Source of the DNA: Brassicibacter mesophilus
GTDB taxonomy: Bacteria; Bacillota; Clostridia; Tissierellales; Proteiniboraceae
Direction of reading: 5' to 3'
Assembly: GCF_050433385.1 (NCBI RefSeq)
Contig: NZ_JBNPXI010000020.1
Span: 1 to 64,000, forward strand
DNA length: 64,000 nt
The notes beneath the pieces were generated by a model. It had not been told where the DNA came from. It was given only the letters and a program-made list of their open reading frames with translations, and did no database searches. Both the position numbers and the translations under genes were made by a program. Shown here piece after piece: positions 25,385-35,800 of the stretch (position 1 is the first letter of the stretch; every line of letters begins with the position of its first letter).

Positions 25385-27376
25385 TTGTTGAAAGATATTA
25401 ATAGTTACTACTTGTCCTGTAAAAGAAATTCAAGAAAATTGGTATTAATAATTGTTTGCTCAGTGATATGTATGTTTTATACTAGTCATGCATTAGCTGT
25501 TCAGCATGTTATTCAAGACAAATCAATCTTTTTAAGTAAGCTAAACGAAAGTATATACTCAGGAGAATTAGAGCGTTATATAGATACTGCGTTCAATAGC
25601 AACATGAAAAAATACAATATTCCAGGAGCTGTTATATCAATCGTTAAAGACGGAGAAATCATATTATCAAAAGGATATGGATATGCAGATTTAGAAGAGA
25701 AAATACCTGTTGTTCCAGACAAGACACTATTTAGGATAGCATCGGTAACAAAGCTTTTTACTGCTAGTGCAGCAATGCAAATGGTTGAGGAAGGGAAAGT
25801 TGATCTAAATGAAGATGTTAACAAATATCTTAATAGTTTTGAAATAAAGAATACCTATAATAAGAAAATAACAATGGCTCATCTTCTTACACATACATCA
25901 GGTATAGATAGCGATGTCATAGGGGATTTATCAGAAAAAGAATCTGAAGCAAAGCCTGTGTCAGGAGTTTTGAAGAAAAGAATGCTTCCTGTAGTTAGAG
26001 AGCCAGGTCAGTATATTCAATATAGCAATTATGGTATGGCACTTGCGGCATGTATCGTTGAAGAAGTATCTGGAATGAATTGTGCTAAATATATAGATAA
26101 AAATATATTTGTGCCGTTAGAAATGACAAATACTAGTTTCAAGATGAATTTACCAGAACTTGCAAAAGGGTATGTATCGATTGGCGAAACCATAGAACCA
26201 AGGGAAATGAAAGGATACTTCAATTTATATCCTGTAGGTGGTATTATTTCAACTGCTGATGACATGGCTAAATTTATGATGGCTCACCTTAATAACGGTG
26301 AATACAATGGTAAACGTATTTTAAAAAAAGATACGGCAATACTAATGCATAGTCGCCAGGCGGGGTTTGATTCTAAAATTCCTGGAACATGTTATGGATT
26401 TTGTGAAGGGTTGAGAAATGGTTTACGTACAATAAGACATCCTGGTTATTCACCTGATGGCTTTTCAACTGAAGTAAGTTTGTTTCCTGATTATAATATA
26501 GGAATATTTGTTTCTGTTAACCAAGGCTCTAATAATTCATTTCCACAGTATTTTGTAAATGATTTTATAGATCATTATTATCCGTCTATTGAAAATAATA
26601 CTCATAAGATTTCTTTTAGTAGTGACATAAATAAAAATGTAGAAGGCACTTATAGGTTTGGTGAGTATGCAAGAAGCACATTGAACAAAGGGGACATATT
26701 TGGGGCAGGAGAAGATGTAAAGATATCTGTTAATAAAGATGGATCTATTACTGTTAATGAGATAGACCCATTCACTGGAAAGGAATCAATTACTTCTGCA
26801 GTTCAGATTACTAAAATGGTATTTAGGAAGTCAAATGGGGAATATATTATATTTGAGCAAGGTAAGGGAAGTGACATAGCATATATGGCTCAAACATCCA
26901 ATAGTTGGCATGGAACATATGAAAGAATTAACTGGTATGATGAAAATTTTTTCCAAATTGGTTTATTCATTGTTTGCATTATAGTGTTCCTTCTTGAAAT
27001 CATGTTGTGGATTGTTTTTTCTGTAAGATGCATTATAAAAAAATATAAAGAAAATACAATAGGATTTAAAATAGTCAGATATGTATACTGGATAGTTGGT
27101 GTAAATTCCTTACTTAATATCATGTTTTTCATAATAAGTATGATGACTTGGGGTGAGAGACTAAGGTATGGAATACCATTAGATGCAAAGTTCATATTAA
27201 TCATACCAATTATTAATACTTTGATATCTATCGTTTTGGCTGTATATTCGGTTGTCAGCTGGAAGTGTAAGCACGGCAGTTTGTTTTTCAGAATTAATAC
27301 TTCTGCAGGTGCAGTCATATGTCTGGTTTTTGTTTGGATATATAATTATTGGAACTTGCTAGGGTTTAGATATTAG
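25385..27376 (+). CDS. Membrane-anchored serine hydrolase (beta-lactamase class C / PBP4*-like)
   Basis: About 663 residues. A GTG at 25379 also opens the frame, but the AAAGG at 25373-25377 would be one base away, so TTG at 25385 is preferred. An N-terminal membrane signal is followed by a penicillin-binding/esterase fold. The nucleophile motif is ASVTKLF (Ser-x-x-Lys), the tyrosine motif is QYSNYG, and HPGYSPDG resembles the third motif. After an extra domain (about 420-515) come about four or five C-terminal membrane helices. Relatives include D-aminopeptidases, esterases and self-resistance enzymes that cut peptide antibiotics. A two-component system is encoded directly downstream. Confidence 0.85.
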   Translation: MLKDINSYYLSCKRNSRKLVLIIVCSVICMFYTSHALAVQHVIQDKSIFLSKLNESIYSGELERYIDTAFNSNMKKYNIPGAVISIVKDGEIILSKGYGYADLEEKIPVVPDKTLFRIASVTKLFTASAAMQMVEEGKVDLNEDVNKYLNSFEIKNTYNKKITMAHLLTHTSGIDSDVIGDLSEKESEAKPVSGVLKKRMLPVVREPGQYIQYSNYGMALAACIVEEVSGMNCAKYIDKNIFVPLEMTNTSFKMNLPELAKGYVSIGETIEPREMKGYFNLYPVGGIISTADDMAKFMMAHLNNGEYNGKRILKKDTAILMHSRQAGFDSKIPGTCYGFCEGLRNGLRTIRHPGYSPDGFSTEVSLFPDYNIGIFVSVNQGSNNSFPQYFVNDFIDHYYPSIENNTHKISFSSDINKNVEGTYRFGEYARSTLNKGDIFGAGEDVKISVNKDGSITVNEIDPFTGKESITSAVQITKMVFRKSNGEYIIFEQGKGSDIAYMAQTSNSWHGTYERINWYDENFFQIGLFIVCIIVFLLEIMLWIVFSVRCIIKKYKENTIGFKIVRYVYWIVGVNSLLNIMFFIISMMTWGERLRYGIPLDAKFILIIPIINTLISIVLAVYSVVSWKCKHGSLFFRINTSAGAVICLVFVWIYNYWNLLGFRY

Positions 27377-27547
27377 GAGTTGTTATTGAGATGTTTTAGA
27401 ATCGCTATGCTAATAAAATGATCTGTAATAAGTATCCTTTAAAAATATTGTTGCAAATAGGAGTTTTGAAATTATATACTTGATATGGCAAGTTTTATTT
27501 TATTTTTCTGAAAAATTACATGTGTATCTGGTAAGGAGGAATGGCCA

Positions 27548-28243
27548 ATGCCGGGTGAGAAAATATTGGTTGTTGATGATGAGAAAGAAATACGTGAGCT
27601 TATTGTCACGCACCTGAAAAGAGAAGGGATGCAAGTTTCTCAGGCTGATTGTGGACGAAAGGCTTTGAAGATGATTGACTTCGATAAATATAACCTGATC
27701 GTATTAGATATTATGATGAATGATATAGACGGTTTTGAAGTGCTCAGAGAAATCAGGAAGAATAACCCTTATTTGCCTGTGGTTTTCCTTAGTGCAAGGC
27801 AAGAAGATTATGATAAGATACTAGGTTTTGGTCTAGGTGCAGATGATTATGTAACCAAGCCATTTAGTCCGGCAGAACTTACTGCAAGAATAAAAGCACA
27901 TATTAAACGGAGTAGTGCTTTCCGGGAGCCTGTTGAGGTTACTGAGAAAATAATCAGAGGTAATTTGTGTATTGATCTTAAGGGTTATTCTTTTACCAAA
28001 AATGGTATACCAATTGAACTATCAGCAATAGAATTCAAATTATTAAAATTCTTTATGGATAATCCAGGAAGAGTTTTCACAAAGGCACAAATCTATAATA
28101 ATGTTTGGGAAGACAATTTTGAAGATGATAACTCTGTTATGGTGTATATAAGTCATATTAGAGATAAAATTGAGGACAATCCCAAAAACCCAAACTTCAT
28201 AAAAACCATAAGAGGAATAGGATACAAATTTGTAGTTTCATAA
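27548..28243 (+). CDS. OmpR-family response regulator
   Basis: A 231-residue regulator. The receiver has acidic residues D10/D11, phospho-acceptor D54 in IVLDIMMND, and K104 in VTKPF. The winged-helix domain spans about 130-230 and ends IRGIGYKFV. GGAGG lies 9 bases before the ATG. It is paired with the kinase 19 bp downstream and follows the serine hydrolase gene, which may be its target. Confidence 0.93.
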   Translation: MPGEKILVVDDEKEIRELIVTHLKREGMQVSQADCGRKALKMIDFDKYNLIVLDIMMNDIDGFEVLREIRKNNPYLPVVFLSARQEDYDKILGFGLGADDYVTKPFSPAELTARIKAHIKRSSAFREPVEVTEKIIRGNLCIDLKGYSFTKNGIPIELSAIEFKLLKFFMDNPGRVFTKAQIYNNVWEDNFEDDNSVMVYISHIRDKIEDNPKNPNFIKTIRGIGYKFVVS

Positions 28244-28262
28244 TATGCATTGGGGGTAAAAG

Positions 28263-29678
28263 ATGAGGCTAAGGACGAAAATTTTTACTATTTTTATTTT
28301 GTCTATCATAATATCTGTAATTATTTTTATTTTTATAAACTGGTATTTAATAAATAATGGTTGGTGGGCTGGAATTAATACAAATGATATGGAGCGTGTG
28401 GCAAATGGTGCAGCGAGTCAAGTTCAAAAACTTAATTCATTTGATTATTTGAAAATTAAATCAATATTGAATGAGTGGAAAGAAAAATACAATGGTATAG
28501 AATTGGAATTACTATCTGAACGAATGAAACTAGTATATACCACCGCTTCAAATCAGCAAATTGAGACTATGAGTGAACTAATGGAAAGCTTATCGAAGCA
28601 TGGGGAGTTTTCTCAAACAAGATGGATGGTTGCTAGAGAGATAAACATGGCAAATGATGAGAAAGGTTTCTTAGTGATAATAGTACCTGCAAAATACTAT
28701 ACTGCTCTTTCGTTTAGTATAAATGGGCTCAAAGGAGCAGGCATTTTCGGTAAAATGTTTTTAATTGGACTAGGAATTACACTTATTATATCAAGTTCTT
28801 TTGCCTATATGTTTTCGAAAAGCATTTCCGAGCGGTTCAATATACTTTATAAAGAGATTTCAAAATTTGAATTGGATAATATGGATATAGCTATAAATGA
28901 TACTTCACAAGATGAAATAGGATATCTAGCAGTTGCATTTGAAAAGATGTCAGAGAGGTTGAAGAATCAGGTAGATGTTGAAAAAGCATACCATGAACAG
29001 AGAAAAAAACTAGTCTCAAATATATCTCATGACATTAGAACGCCTCTGACATCTATTATAGGGTATTCAGAATCATTAGAGAACAATGTTTATGAAGATG
29101 AAGAAGAGGAAAAAAGATATATAACAATTATAAGAAAAAAAGCACTGTATATGGAAAAGCTTCTACGAGAGCTTCTCGATTTTTCAAGGCTAGAATCTGG
29201 GCATTTTGTGATAAATAAACAGAAGGTCGATGTATCTGAAATGTTAAGGGAGTTGCTTATTGAATATTTGCCAGTATTACAGGAAAACATGATGGAAATT
29301 GATGTTGAAATCCCGGAATACACCATTTTTGCTAATATAGATAAAGATGAGATTGCACGAGTCATAAGAAATCTATTAGACAATGCTATTAAATATGGTA
29401 AGGACGGAGTAATAATTAGTTTTACACTGGCAGATGATTATGATAATTTACGTATTGAATTGAAAGACAATGGTTGTGGAATTGATAGCAAGAACTTGGA
29501 ATTTATATTCGAACGATTTTTTAGGGAGGATAAAAGCAGAAGTACAAAAGAGGGCGGAATGGGACTAGGACTAGCTATAGCAGATGAAATTATCAAAATG
29601 CATGGTGGCCAACTTTATGTTAAAAGTACTCATGGAAAAGGTTCAACATTTACTGTGGTTCTGCCTAAAGGACTATAA
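28263..29678 (+). CDS. Membrane sensor histidine kinase
   Basis: A 471-residue kinase partner of the upstream regulator. Membrane helices lie at about 8-30 and 163-184 and enclose an extracellular sensor of about 130 residues. HAMP (about 185-240) leads to H256 in ISHDIRTPLTSI, then the ATPase motifs NLLDNAIKYG, DNGCGID, FERFFR and GMGLGLAIADEI. A terminator-like hairpin at 29754-29779 lies between it and the convergent kinase gene. Confidence 0.93.
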   Translation: MRLRTKIFTIFILSIIISVIIFIFINWYLINNGWWAGINTNDMERVANGAASQVQKLNSFDYLKIKSILNEWKEKYNGIELELLSERMKLVYTTASNQQIETMSELMESLSKHGEFSQTRWMVAREINMANDEKGFLVIIVPAKYYTALSFSINGLKGAGIFGKMFLIGLGITLIISSSFAYMFSKSISERFNILYKEISKFELDNMDIAINDTSQDEIGYLAVAFEKMSERLKNQVDVEKAYHEQRKKLVSNISHDIRTPLTSIIGYSESLENNVYEDEEEEKRYITIIRKKALYMEKLLRELLDFSRLESGHFVINKQKVDVSEMLRELLIEYLPVLQENMMEIDVEIPEYTIFANIDKDEIARVIRNLLDNAIKYGKDGVIISFTLADDYDNLRIELKDNGCGIDSKNLEFIFERFFREDKSRSTKEGGMGLGLAIADEIIKMHGGQLYVKSTHGKGSTFTVVLPKGL

Positions 29679-29753
29679 GGAGCATTTCAAATTATATCAG
29701 AAAACATCATTTTACTTAAAAAATTTATTCAGGAGCTGGTCACCTTTTTAATT

Positions 29754-29779
29754 GGATGTTACTAAGCGTAACATCCTTT
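29754..29779. terminator. Bidirectional terminator between convergent kinase genes
   Basis: GGATGTTAC (29754-29762) and GTAACATCC (29768-29776) pair perfectly around TAAGC and are followed by TTT. Confidence 0.6.
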
Positions 29780-29811
29780 AGTATGTTAATCAATTAGAAA
29801 ATAATATAATA

Positions 29812-30912
29812 TCAACCCTTGTCAAGGGTACTTAATCTTACCTCAAATACAGTCTTTCCATTTTTGCTGAATGCATTGACCTTACCTTTATGTATTTCTA
29901 CAATACTTTTTGCAATTGCAAGGCCAAGGCCTGTACCACCGTCTTGCCTCGACCTAGATTTTTCAACACGGTATAATCTTTCGAAAATGTGAGGTAAGTC
30001 GTTTTCAGGTATATTTTCACCATAATTAGTTATTTTCACAACTACTTCATTTGATTCCTCTAACAGTTCTATATCTATATATTTTTCCTCTTTTCCATAG
30101 TTAATAGCATTACTTATCAGATTATCAAATAACCTCGCAAGTAAAATAGGATCAGCCAATAACATAACTTTAACTTTGTGTGAGAGAATCCTGTACTCCA
30201 TTCCATTCGCGTTTAATACAGGCATAAAACCAATAACTACTTGCTCTAGTAATTCTTGTAGATTTACTTCTGATCTGTTTACAGAAACTTCTTTGCTGCT
30301 TAACTTTGAATACTCAAATAAGTCGTCAATTAGTTTCTTTAGGTGTATGCATTTTTCTTGAATAATATTTGAGTACTGATGTAATTTTATATCATCTGAG
30401 TATTTTTGTTTAGATATCAGTTCTACATAACCTAGTATAGATGTCAAGGGTGTCCTCAAATCATGAGAGACGTTTGTTATTAATTCGTTTTTTGACCGCT
30501 CCCAGTTTCGTTCTTCTTCTAAAAGAGAAGTAAGTTTAAGTGTCATACTATTTATGACTTGTGCTAATTCACCTAATTCATCGGTGGTTCTTACTGGAAT
30601 TTTTGTATCTAAGCTACCGTTAGATATTCTTTGGAGAGCTTTTGTTATTTCCTCAAGGTATCTGGTGCTTTTCTGAGTTAATAAGAGAAAAAATATACTC
30701 ATAAGTAAAAAGAAAAAAAGTATAATTAATAATAATAGAACTGGAATAGCGATAACGTGGGAATCTAACCATCCAAGCAAGTCATAAATTCTTTCATGAA
30801 AGACAATTGCACATATAACGGACAGTATCAAACTGCATATTCCAGATAATACAGCACTTAAAAAATAAGTAAGAATAATCTTATATCTGATTTTCATATA
30901 ATTAGTTTTCAA
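29812..30912 (-). CDS. Membrane sensor histidine kinase
   Basis: A 366-residue kinase with two close membrane helices (about 12-38 and 54-78) and almost no extracellular loop, so it probably senses within the membrane or through a partner. HAMP (about 80-130) precedes H150 in VSHDLRTPLTSIL. ATPase motifs are NLISNAINYG, ITNYGENIP (an altered G1 with Asn-Tyr-Gly rather than Asp-x-Gly), FERLYR and GTGLGLAIAKSI. It overlaps its response regulator by 11 bp and is the second gene of that pair. Confidence 0.92.
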   Translation of the reverse strand: MKTNYMKIRYKIILTYFLSAVLSGICSLILSVICAIVFHERIYDLLGWLDSHVIAIPVLLLLIILFFFLLMSIFFLLLTQKSTRYLEEITKALQRISNGSLDTKIPVRTTDELGELAQVINSMTLKLTSLLEEERNWERSKNELITNVSHDLRTPLTSILGYVELISKQKYSDDIKLHQYSNIIQEKCIHLKKLIDDLFEYSKLSSKEVSVNRSEVNLQELLEQVVIGFMPVLNANGMEYRILSHKVKVMLLADPILLARLFDNLISNAINYGKEEKYIDIELLEESNEVVVKITNYGENIPENDLPHIFERLYRVEKSRSRQDGGTGLGLAIAKSIVEIHKGKVNAFSKNGKTVFEVRLSTLDKG

Positions 30913-31603
30913 TTTTATACCCTACTCCCCATACAGTTTCAATTAATTTAGGCTCTTTAGGATTAACTTCAATTTTCTCTCTGAGCCTCCATATATGTAC
31001 CATAACAGTATTATTGGATTTATAATATTTTTCCTGCCATACCCTTTCGAATATTTCTTCTGAACTGAAAACCCTCCCCGTATTACTTGCAAGAAGGAGC
31101 AATATTTCATATTCCGTAGGAGTAAGGCTTATTTCTTTATCAAAAAGATAAACTGAGTGATTCTGTTTATTTATTGTTAATCCTTTAATTTCAATAATAC
31201 TATCAATGTGATTGGTTACTTGAGATTTAGTTAAGGTTATATAGCGTCTTAGCTGAGATTTTACTCTGGCAACTAGCTCCATGGGATTGAAAGGCTTCAC
31301 CATGTAATCATCAGCACCTATTCCTAGACCTAATATTTTATCCATATCTTGAGATTTAGCACTAAGCATTATTATAGGTATATCTAATTTTTTTCTTACT
31401 TTTCTGCAGATTTCATGACCATCAATTCCAGGCAGCATAATGTCTAACACAATTAGATGAATTTTATGCTTCGTTAGTAGTTCTAAGCCATCATTTCCAT
31501 TATAAGCTTTATACACGCAGTATGCTTCATTAACAAGGAAAGTCTCAATTAAATCAGCTATCTCTTTGTCATCTTCAATTATTAAAATATTATAATTATT
31601 CAT
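30902..31603 (-). CDS. OmpR-family response regulator
   Basis: A 233-residue regulator with the acidic pair D11/D12, phospho-acceptor D54 in IVLDIMLPGI, K103 in VKPF, and a winged-helix domain ending VWGVGYKI. It is the first gene of a two-gene unit with the short-loop kinase. The divergent alpha/beta hydrolase gene begins 160 bp away and may share regulation. Confidence 0.93.
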   Translation of the reverse strand: MNNYNILIIEDDKEIADLIETFLVNEAYCVYKAYNGNDGLELLTKHKIHLIVLDIMLPGIDGHEICRKVRKKLDIPIIMLSAKSQDMDKILGLGIGADDYMVKPFNPMELVARVKSQLRRYITLTKSQVTNHIDSIIEIKGLTINKQNHSVYLFDKEISLTPTEYEILLLLASNTGRVFSSEEIFERVWQEKYYKSNNTVMVHIWRLREKIEVNPKEPKLIETVWGVGYKIEN

Positions 31604-31763
31604 TGTACTCCACCCTTAAATAAATTCACAAAAACATAGTTTGATTATATCATTTGTAAATAAAATGTGTAATAGCTGTAAAGAAATCTTAAGAAATTAT
31701 ATAAAAAATCGTGAGATTTCATCTTTATACTAATACTTGAACATATAGTAAGGAGTTGACATT

Positions 31764-32804
31764 ATGAAAAAAAATGGAACTAAAAAAAATAACTTAAGCA
31801 TTAAGAGGAGAGTATTAAAATGGATAAAAAAATTTTTTATCATAGGAATGGTAGGCATAAGTTTAATAGTCACAGTAGGAATTATTTATGAAAAATCTGC
31901 TGAATATATTGATAATAGAAAATATACTCCACCAGGGCAAATAATTAATATAGATGGACATGATATGCATATCTATTCAAAAGGGGAAGGGAAAGCTACT
32001 GTAGTTTTTGCATCTGGTTGGGGCATTCCATGTCCTTATGTCGAATATTATCCCTTATATAACGAAATATCCAAACAAACAAGGATAGCAGTATACGATA
32101 GACCTGGATACGGATGGAGTAGTATTTCTAAAACGCCTAGAGATATTGATACAATAACCGAAGAAGTACATGAATTACTTGAGAAATCAGGTGCAAAACC
32201 TCCTTATATTCTTGTAGGACATTCCTTGGCTTCTCTTGAAGTATTAAGGTTTGCGCAATTGTACAAGGATGAAGTGAAAGGGATTGTTTTAATAGATGCT
32301 GGGAACCCTGAATATTATGCCCAGAAAACATTTGATGAAGATGCAGCTTCAACATTGTCATTAAAATCATTCTTGAATAAAATAGGTGTAATTCGACTTT
32401 TGTTCAATAATTCCCCCAATTTCGTGGATACAGTATATGCTCCCAGAAATAATTTTTCTCTTGTACCTGAAGGTTTAAAAGAAATTGATAAGGCAATGTA
32501 TATAAGAAACATGGTAAATAAGAACAAACATGATGAAGAAAATAATATACAAATTAATGCCTCAAAAGTTGTGGAATTCTCTAAAATAGGTGATATTCCT
32601 CTTATAATACTTACTTCTGAGAGTGAAGCTAACGAACTGGAATGGAATAATAGTCAGGAAGCATTAAAAAATTGGTCTACGAAGAGTCAACAAAGGATTA
32701 TTAAAGGATCAAATCATAACATGCATCAGTACGTGCCTGATATTATTAATAAGGAAATTCTTAACATTTTAAATAACATAGAAATGAAAATAATAAAACC
32801 TTGA
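31764..32804 (+). CDS. Membrane-anchored alpha/beta hydrolase
   Basis: A 346-residue protein with an N-terminal membrane helix (about 25-45) and an extracytoplasmic alpha/beta hydrolase fold. The oxyanion/first-strand region is VVFASGWGIP, the nucleophile elbow GHSLAS, and the likely catalytic histidine is in GSNHNMH. DRPGYGWS is typical of haloperoxidase/epoxide-hydrolase-like members. The natural substrate is unknown. It is transcribed away from the neighbouring response regulator. Its stop codon lies in a hairpin shared with the convergent gene. Confidence 0.88.
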   Translation: MKKNGTKKNNLSIKRRVLKWIKKFFIIGMVGISLIVTVGIIYEKSAEYIDNRKYTPPGQIINIDGHDMHIYSKGEGKATVVFASGWGIPCPYVEYYPLYNEISKQTRIAVYDRPGYGWSSISKTPRDIDTITEEVHELLEKSGAKPPYILVGHSLASLEVLRFAQLYKDEVKGIVLIDAGNPEYYAQKTFDEDAASTLSLKSFLNKIGVIRLLFNNSPNFVDTVYAPRNNFSLVPEGLKEIDKAMYIRNMVNKNKHDEENNIQINASKVVEFSKIGDIPLIILTSESEANELEWNNSQEALKNWSTKSQQRIIKGSNHNMHQYVPDIINKEILNILNNIEMKIIKP

Positions 32805-32823
32805 TTTAATAAATCAAGGTTTT
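32795..32823. terminator. Compact bidirectional terminator shared by two stop codons
   Basis: AAAACCTTGATTT (32795-32807) and AAATCAAGGTTTT (32811-32823) pair perfectly over 13 bp with a 3-base loop. The hairpin covers the TGA of the hydrolase gene and touches the TAA of the convergent GLUG gene. Confidence 0.7.
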
Positions 32824-35800
32824 ATCCCAAGCTTTTAGAGGTAGTATTCTTTTTCTTAGAAATTAATAAAATGGTGATTGCAATTATCATGAGACTTAAA
32901 ATATAATATGCAATTTTACTATTTGTCTTTTCTACAACTGCTAAATTAAAGCTTGTTAGATCCGATTCAAACAATAAATATTTACCATCTACTGTTGTTT
33001 TCAGCTCTTTCCACTCATTATCTTTTTTTTGGTATAGTATAACATTTTTATTTGATTCTGGTCTTAAATATCTAAAAGTTAAAGGTTTGTCTAATGTTGC
33101 ATTCAACTGTATTGACCATTCTTCAATTACGGAAATATTATTAATTGTAAGATTCGAAGAATTAATCTCATTCATATCTAATGTATCACTAGGTTTAAAA
33201 GATCCCTCTACTAATAACTTCGGATGAGATTTATTATTATCTGACGATAGTACTTGAATCAAAGGCATATAAATTGCTTCAAGTTTTTTTGAGAAGAATA
33301 ATTTATCATAATTGTAAGGTGGCCAACTACCATAGTACCCCTTCTTTTGAGGAATATCTGGTAACTTTCCTAAATCAAGTGAGTCGCCATATTGAAATGG
33401 TATTATATCTATAATATCACCATCAACAACAAAAGTTAATTGAAATGACTTAAATGATTCTGGCAAACCCTCATGTAAGATAAAATTATCATAAGATTGA
33501 GGGGTAGCTTTATTACCATAACTAATTCCGTCTACACCTTCCCATTTGCCCCTGACAAAGTAATTGTTTTTAAACTCTCCCGCAATATCACCTGCTATGG
33601 CACCTGTAAATTCATTAGATTTATTTATTTGTATCAATGCGAAGGAATCGAAAACATCAGTGGCAAATCCAGCGATTCCACCAACATAGTTTCTACCTGA
33701 AATTTCACTCAAAGAATAGCATTTTCTAATTATGCTATTTGAAGAACCAACTATTCCTCCAATATAATCTCCATATAGACTCTCTATAGAGCCGTAGTTT
33801 TCGCTTTTGTTAATTAAACCTACATCCATTTTTCCTACAATACCACCTACGTAATCCTTTTTAGCTTGAATACTTCCTTTATTGCTTGATGATATTAAAA
33901 GAGCTCTTGTTTGGTATTTAAAATTGAATGACTTATTTCCCTTGTTTACTATATCGTCTTCTGGGTCAAAATCATACTCTATGGACATTGAACCTGCAAT
34001 ACCACCTACATTTACATCACCAAAAATAGAACCTTCATTATAGCAATCTCTGATGAGGCCATTCTCAATAGTTGATTCTTCCTGTAAGCTTTGATCTGAA
34101 ATATCTTCAAATAAATCTTTATGTTCAAAGGATAATGAATTTAAGCCTTCCCTTATAATCTCAACAATGACCTCAAATTGTTTATTAATTGCTCTAGAAT
34201 TATTGTAGAAAGATTCAGACGCATTCTTTGTGTCCTTATTGAGCAAAGATAGCTCATTTGAAATCTTATTCATTTCTTTAAATAAAGAATCACTACTTTC
34301 AGTTACATAACTACTTAAATTAGGTAGTTGTAATTTTTTTTGTCCATTAAGCTCTTTGAGAATTAGTTCCACATCACTTAAGCCATTTGAAAAAGCATCT
34401 AAAGCATCTGAAAAATACCCCATACCTTTTGAAATATCTTTCATAGCAGCTGTTGCGGCTGATGATGCTGAGTCCAGATCTTTTATAGAGGATTGTATAT
34501 CTTCAGAAGTATCACTGACGTAATCAGAGAAAACTTTCAAATCATTTATGGCATCATTTATCTCAGTGATAGCTTCTCTTATTAGAGCTTGATCTTTTCC
34601 AAGCTCTTCTACAAGTATAGGTAATGCATGCCTTATCTTAGGTATTGCAGAATTGATATGTTTTGACATAATTTGAAGTTCATCTCGTAATTCTTTACTG
34701 ATGGTATCCCAATCGATATTTGCAGGATCATCCACATTCTCTAATGCTGCAGCAATCTTCTCAAGAGCTTCAATACCAGCATCCATTGCTAATTGAAGAT
34801 CTAATAATGCACTATCTAGTTCATTCAACGCTTTATCAACTTCTTCTGAATTTTCAGCAGCTTTTTCAATAAGCTTCATTGCTTTTGAAATTTTATTAAA
34901 AGCAAGATTGGCATTTTTTGATGCTTTATCTAAATCTTCAAAAGCATCATCTAAGTCTTTGATACTATTATTTATGGAAGCTGAAGATTTGGATAATTTT
35001 TGAAAACCTTTTTCTAATTTATCAAAACCACTTTTCATTTTGTCAGATCCTTTTATAAAGCTATCGAGAACAGGTTCTAATTGAATCATAACATTACGCA
35101 TTCTATTAATACCAGTATTTATTGTGTCTGTTGATGTGTCAACATAGTCAGTGGTACTGTCCGTCAAGTTTTGCATTTCATTAGAGGCAGAAGCTGTGAG
35201 TTCATTTAAACTCTCTAATCTATCATGAACAACTTCTGAAGATTGATCTCCTTCATTAACTGCTTTTTCTATTAAATCATGTAAAACAACTAGCTCTTTA
35301 TCAATTTGCCCTAGAGTATCTTCTGAAAACAAAAGACGAATAAAGGGTTCCGCCTGTCCAACAACACCCCCAACATCTTTTCGGCCATTTACTATACCAT
35401 AGTTTTTACAGTTCAATATATAGCCTGATTGCCTACCTGCTATACCACCAATATTATACCCAACATGTTGGTAACCGATGGTCCCATGATTTTGACTAGA
35501 TTCTATGATGCCTTGATTGTGCCCTACAATGCCACCAGTGTCTGTTTGAGTATTAATATTTTCTGTTGAGTTTAATTGACTCATATCAAGATCTTTCAAA
35601 TTATTAAATGCTATATCATTATTTGGAATTGCACTATCTGTCGTATTGACTTTACTGTTATTGAAACATTTTGCTACATAACCTAAATTTAGCCCGACAA
35701 TTCCTCCTGTATAATGTTCACCAATGATTGAACCAGTGGATTGACAGTCCTTAATAATACCTGTTTTATCATTATAACCAACTATGCTACCGATACTTGT